Source: Clostridiales bacterium UBA1446
Lineage (GTDB): Bacteria > Bacillota > Clostridia > Oscillospirales > Oscillospiraceae
DNA: 5,282 nucleotides
Direction: 5' to 3'
Assembly: GCA_002329245.1 (NCBI GenBank)
Contig: DCTG01000013.1
Location: forward strand, 138 to 5,419
Below are positions 4,040 to 5,282 of this stretch, in pieces. A program made the translations under genes and the position numbers. Every line of letters begins with the position of its first letter. Within the stretch, counting starts at the first letter, position 1. The notes under the pieces were generated by a model. That model was not told the origin of the DNA. It saw only the letters and a list, made by a program, of their open reading frames with translations, and made no database searches.

Positions 4040-5221
4040 GTGAAGCTGCTCCATACGATCCGGACATTTCTGCGGCAGGGGGACATGGTTCTGCTTGTCC
4101 TGTGCAGCTTCGCCACGCTGTTCGGCATTGTTCTGATTGCAAGCGCCACCCAATACCGCGGCAGCGAGCGCTTTGTAACCGTCCAGGTGCTGGCGCTTAT
4201 CATCGGCATCGGACTGTATGTATTCTTCTCCTTCTTCGACTTAGAGGTCGCGACGGAAAAATGGCGCTGGCTGCCTGTCTTCAACGTGCTGTTCATCGCC
4301 TCTCTCCTTTTCCTCGGCGTGGAAGGCGACACGGGAAACAAGAGCTGGATCCGCTTTTCCTGGTTCCCGATCGGCATTCAGCCGGCAGAGCTCGTGAAGC
4401 TGACGTTCGTCCTGCTGCTGGCAAAGCAAATCACAACCCTGCAGGAGGGCGGCATCAGCAGGACCAGTGCGATCCTTCAACTGAGCGGCCACACCTTCTT
4501 CATGTGCGCCCTCATTATGGCGGTTTCCCGTGACGCGGGCATGGTCGTCGTCTATTTTTTCATTTTTCTCGTGATGGCATTCACGGCCGGCGTAAAGCTT
4601 CGCTGGTTTGTGGGAGCGTTTGCCGCAGCCGGCGGCCTCATTACGCTGTTCTGGGAAATCTTTTTGGACAAGCTTCCCGATTATATCAAAATGCGGTTTT
4701 TGGTTGTGCTTGACCATAATCTCGACCCGCTGGACAAGGGCTGGCAGCAAACCCGTAGCCTTCTTGCCATCGGCTCCGGGCGGACGTGGGGACAAGGTCT
4801 GTTTCAGGGAACCCAGACGCAGAGCCTGTATGAAAGCTCTCTTCCCGCGCGGCACACCGACTTTATTTTCTCCGTGGCGGGAGAGGAGCTCGGACTCGTG
4901 GGGTGCGTTTGCATTCTGCTGCTTCTGACCGCCATTATCGTGCGCTGCATCTATGTTGGCCTCACCGCCCGCAGTTCCCTTTCCGCCCTCGTCTGTATGG
5001 GGTTTGCCGGCATGCTTTTCTGCCAGACCACCCTGAACATAGCCATGTGCCTTTTTATCGCGCCCGTCATCGGCCTGACGCTCCCGTTTTTCAGCTACGG
5101 CGGTTCCTCCATCGTCACTTTGTTTGCCGCGATGGGAATGGTATCCGGTGTAAAAATGCGGTCCCTGCCCAGCTGGCTGAAGGACCGGAGAGACATTGTC
5201 CCCAAACCGGAAACGGAGTAA
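4040..5221 (+). CDS. rodA: SEDS-family peptidoglycan glycosyltransferase (RodA/FtsW/SpoVE), RodA-like
   Basis: SEDS proteins are integral membrane enzymes that polymerise lipid II into glycan strands with a class B PBP partner. The product from the GTG at 4040 has 393 residues, a normal RodA length. Hydrophobic segments lie near residues 15-36, 46-64, 78-94, 115-131, 151-183, 188-206, 276-305 and 315-370, fitting about ten membrane spans. Family motifs are SWIRF with IQPAELVK (102-120), AIGSG (243-247), the large loop ending PARHTDFIFSVAGEELG (269-285) and FSYGGSS (351-357). The RHTDFIF form points to RodA rather than FtsW; Asp274 matches the aspartate needed for RodA activity in other species. 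The usual glycine-rich GSGG motif reads GSGRTW here, and the usual PDLGT reads RDAGM. It stands alone, divergent from tsaE, with no mreBCD or PBP gene in view. The RodA/FtsW/SpoVE paralogue choice is less sure than the family. Confidence 0.92.
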   Translation: MKLLHTIRTFLRQGDMVLLVLCSFATLFGIVLIASATQYRGSERFVTVQVLALIIGIGLYVFFSFFDLEVATEKWRWLPVFNVLFIASLLFLGVEGDTGNKSWIRFSWFPIGIQPAELVKLTFVLLLAKQITTLQEGGISRTSAILQLSGHTFFMCALIMAVSRDAGMVVVYFFIFLVMAFTAGVKLRWFVGAFAAAGGLITLFWEIFLDKLPDYIKMRFLVVLDHNLDPLDKGWQQTRSLLAIGSGRTWGQGLFQGTQTQSLYESSLPARHTDFIFSVAGEELGLVGCVCILLLLTAIIVRCIYVGLTARSSLSALVCMGFAGMLFCQTTLNIAMCLFIAPVIGLTLPFFSYGGSSIVTLFAAMGMVSGVKMRSLPSWLKDRRDIVPKPETE

Positions 5222-5228
5222 AACGCGG

Positions 5229-5282
5229 GAAACGGCGGGCCGCTGAGGGCTGCGGCCACCTACATTTCGTACAATGTTTGGG
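5229..5282 (+). repeat. Dispersed hairpin repeat, copy 2 (cut by window end)
   Basis: Same orientation and layout as the copy at 1739: GAAACGGCGG start, CCGCTGAGGGC core, CTAC, and ATGTTTGG end. The stem here is GGCCGC (5238-5243) with GCGGCC (5252-5257). It starts 8 nt after the rodA stop. A weaker match to the purine-rich arm before copy 1 (1718-1738) begins at 5209, which would place the last rodA codons inside the element. There is no T-run after the hairpin, so it is not a standard rodA terminator. Confidence 0.75.

Noticed and set aside
1..5282. CRISPR array, tRNA, rRNA, transposase or defence genes
   Set aside because: No regularly spaced direct repeats, no tRNA-like fold or rRNA sequence, and all substantial reading frames are accounted for by housekeeping genes.

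Overview
The window is a stretch of housekeeping chromosome from a moderately GC-rich low-GC-lineage Gram-positive, most likely a Clostridia member close to the Oscillospiraceae/Ruminococcaceae. The assignment rests on the Clostridia-like RpoB N-terminus, a UPRT close to the Bacillus type, strong AAGGAGG-type ribosome binding sites, and GC-rich intergenic hairpin repeats of a kind I associate with that group. It is inference from protein and repeat style, not a database result.

Layout. Positions 1-1272 (minus) hold the first 424 codons of rpoB, which runs off the left edge. It has its own extended -10 promoter at 1483-1512 and a leader of about 200 nt. Positions 1273-1910 carry no convincing gene. 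They hold the rpoB leader and promoter, an opposing plus-strand promoter candidate, three hairpin terminators, one copy of a dispersed hairpin repeat, and the upp terminator. Then come three leftward genes, transcribed in the order tsaE (3757-3317), tsaB (3336-2629) and upp (2540-1911). tsaE and tsaB overlap by 20 nt and are surely co-expressed; upp follows after 88 nt. To the right a rodA/ftsW-family gene (4040-5221, plus) is divergent from tsaE. The 282-bp gap between them has back-to-back promoters, a large dyad over the tsaE -10/start region, and a GC-rich hairpin. A second copy of the dispersed repeat begins just after, or partly inside, the 3' end of rodA and is cut by the window edge.

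How the genes fit together. RpoB is the RNA polymerase beta subunit. TsaE and TsaB are two parts of the machinery that makes t6A at position 37 of ANN-decoding tRNAs. Upp salvages uracil to UMP. RodA is a SEDS peptidoglycan glycosyltransferase or septal/elongation paralogue. They are core growth genes with no obvious single pathway.

I do not see a new multi-gene system. The points most worth checking are non-coding: a possible plus-strand RNA whose 5' end overlaps the rpoB leader, the 28-bp dyad on the tsaE promoter, the paired hairpin repeats, and an rpoB that lacks rplL directly upstream and uses its own promoter.
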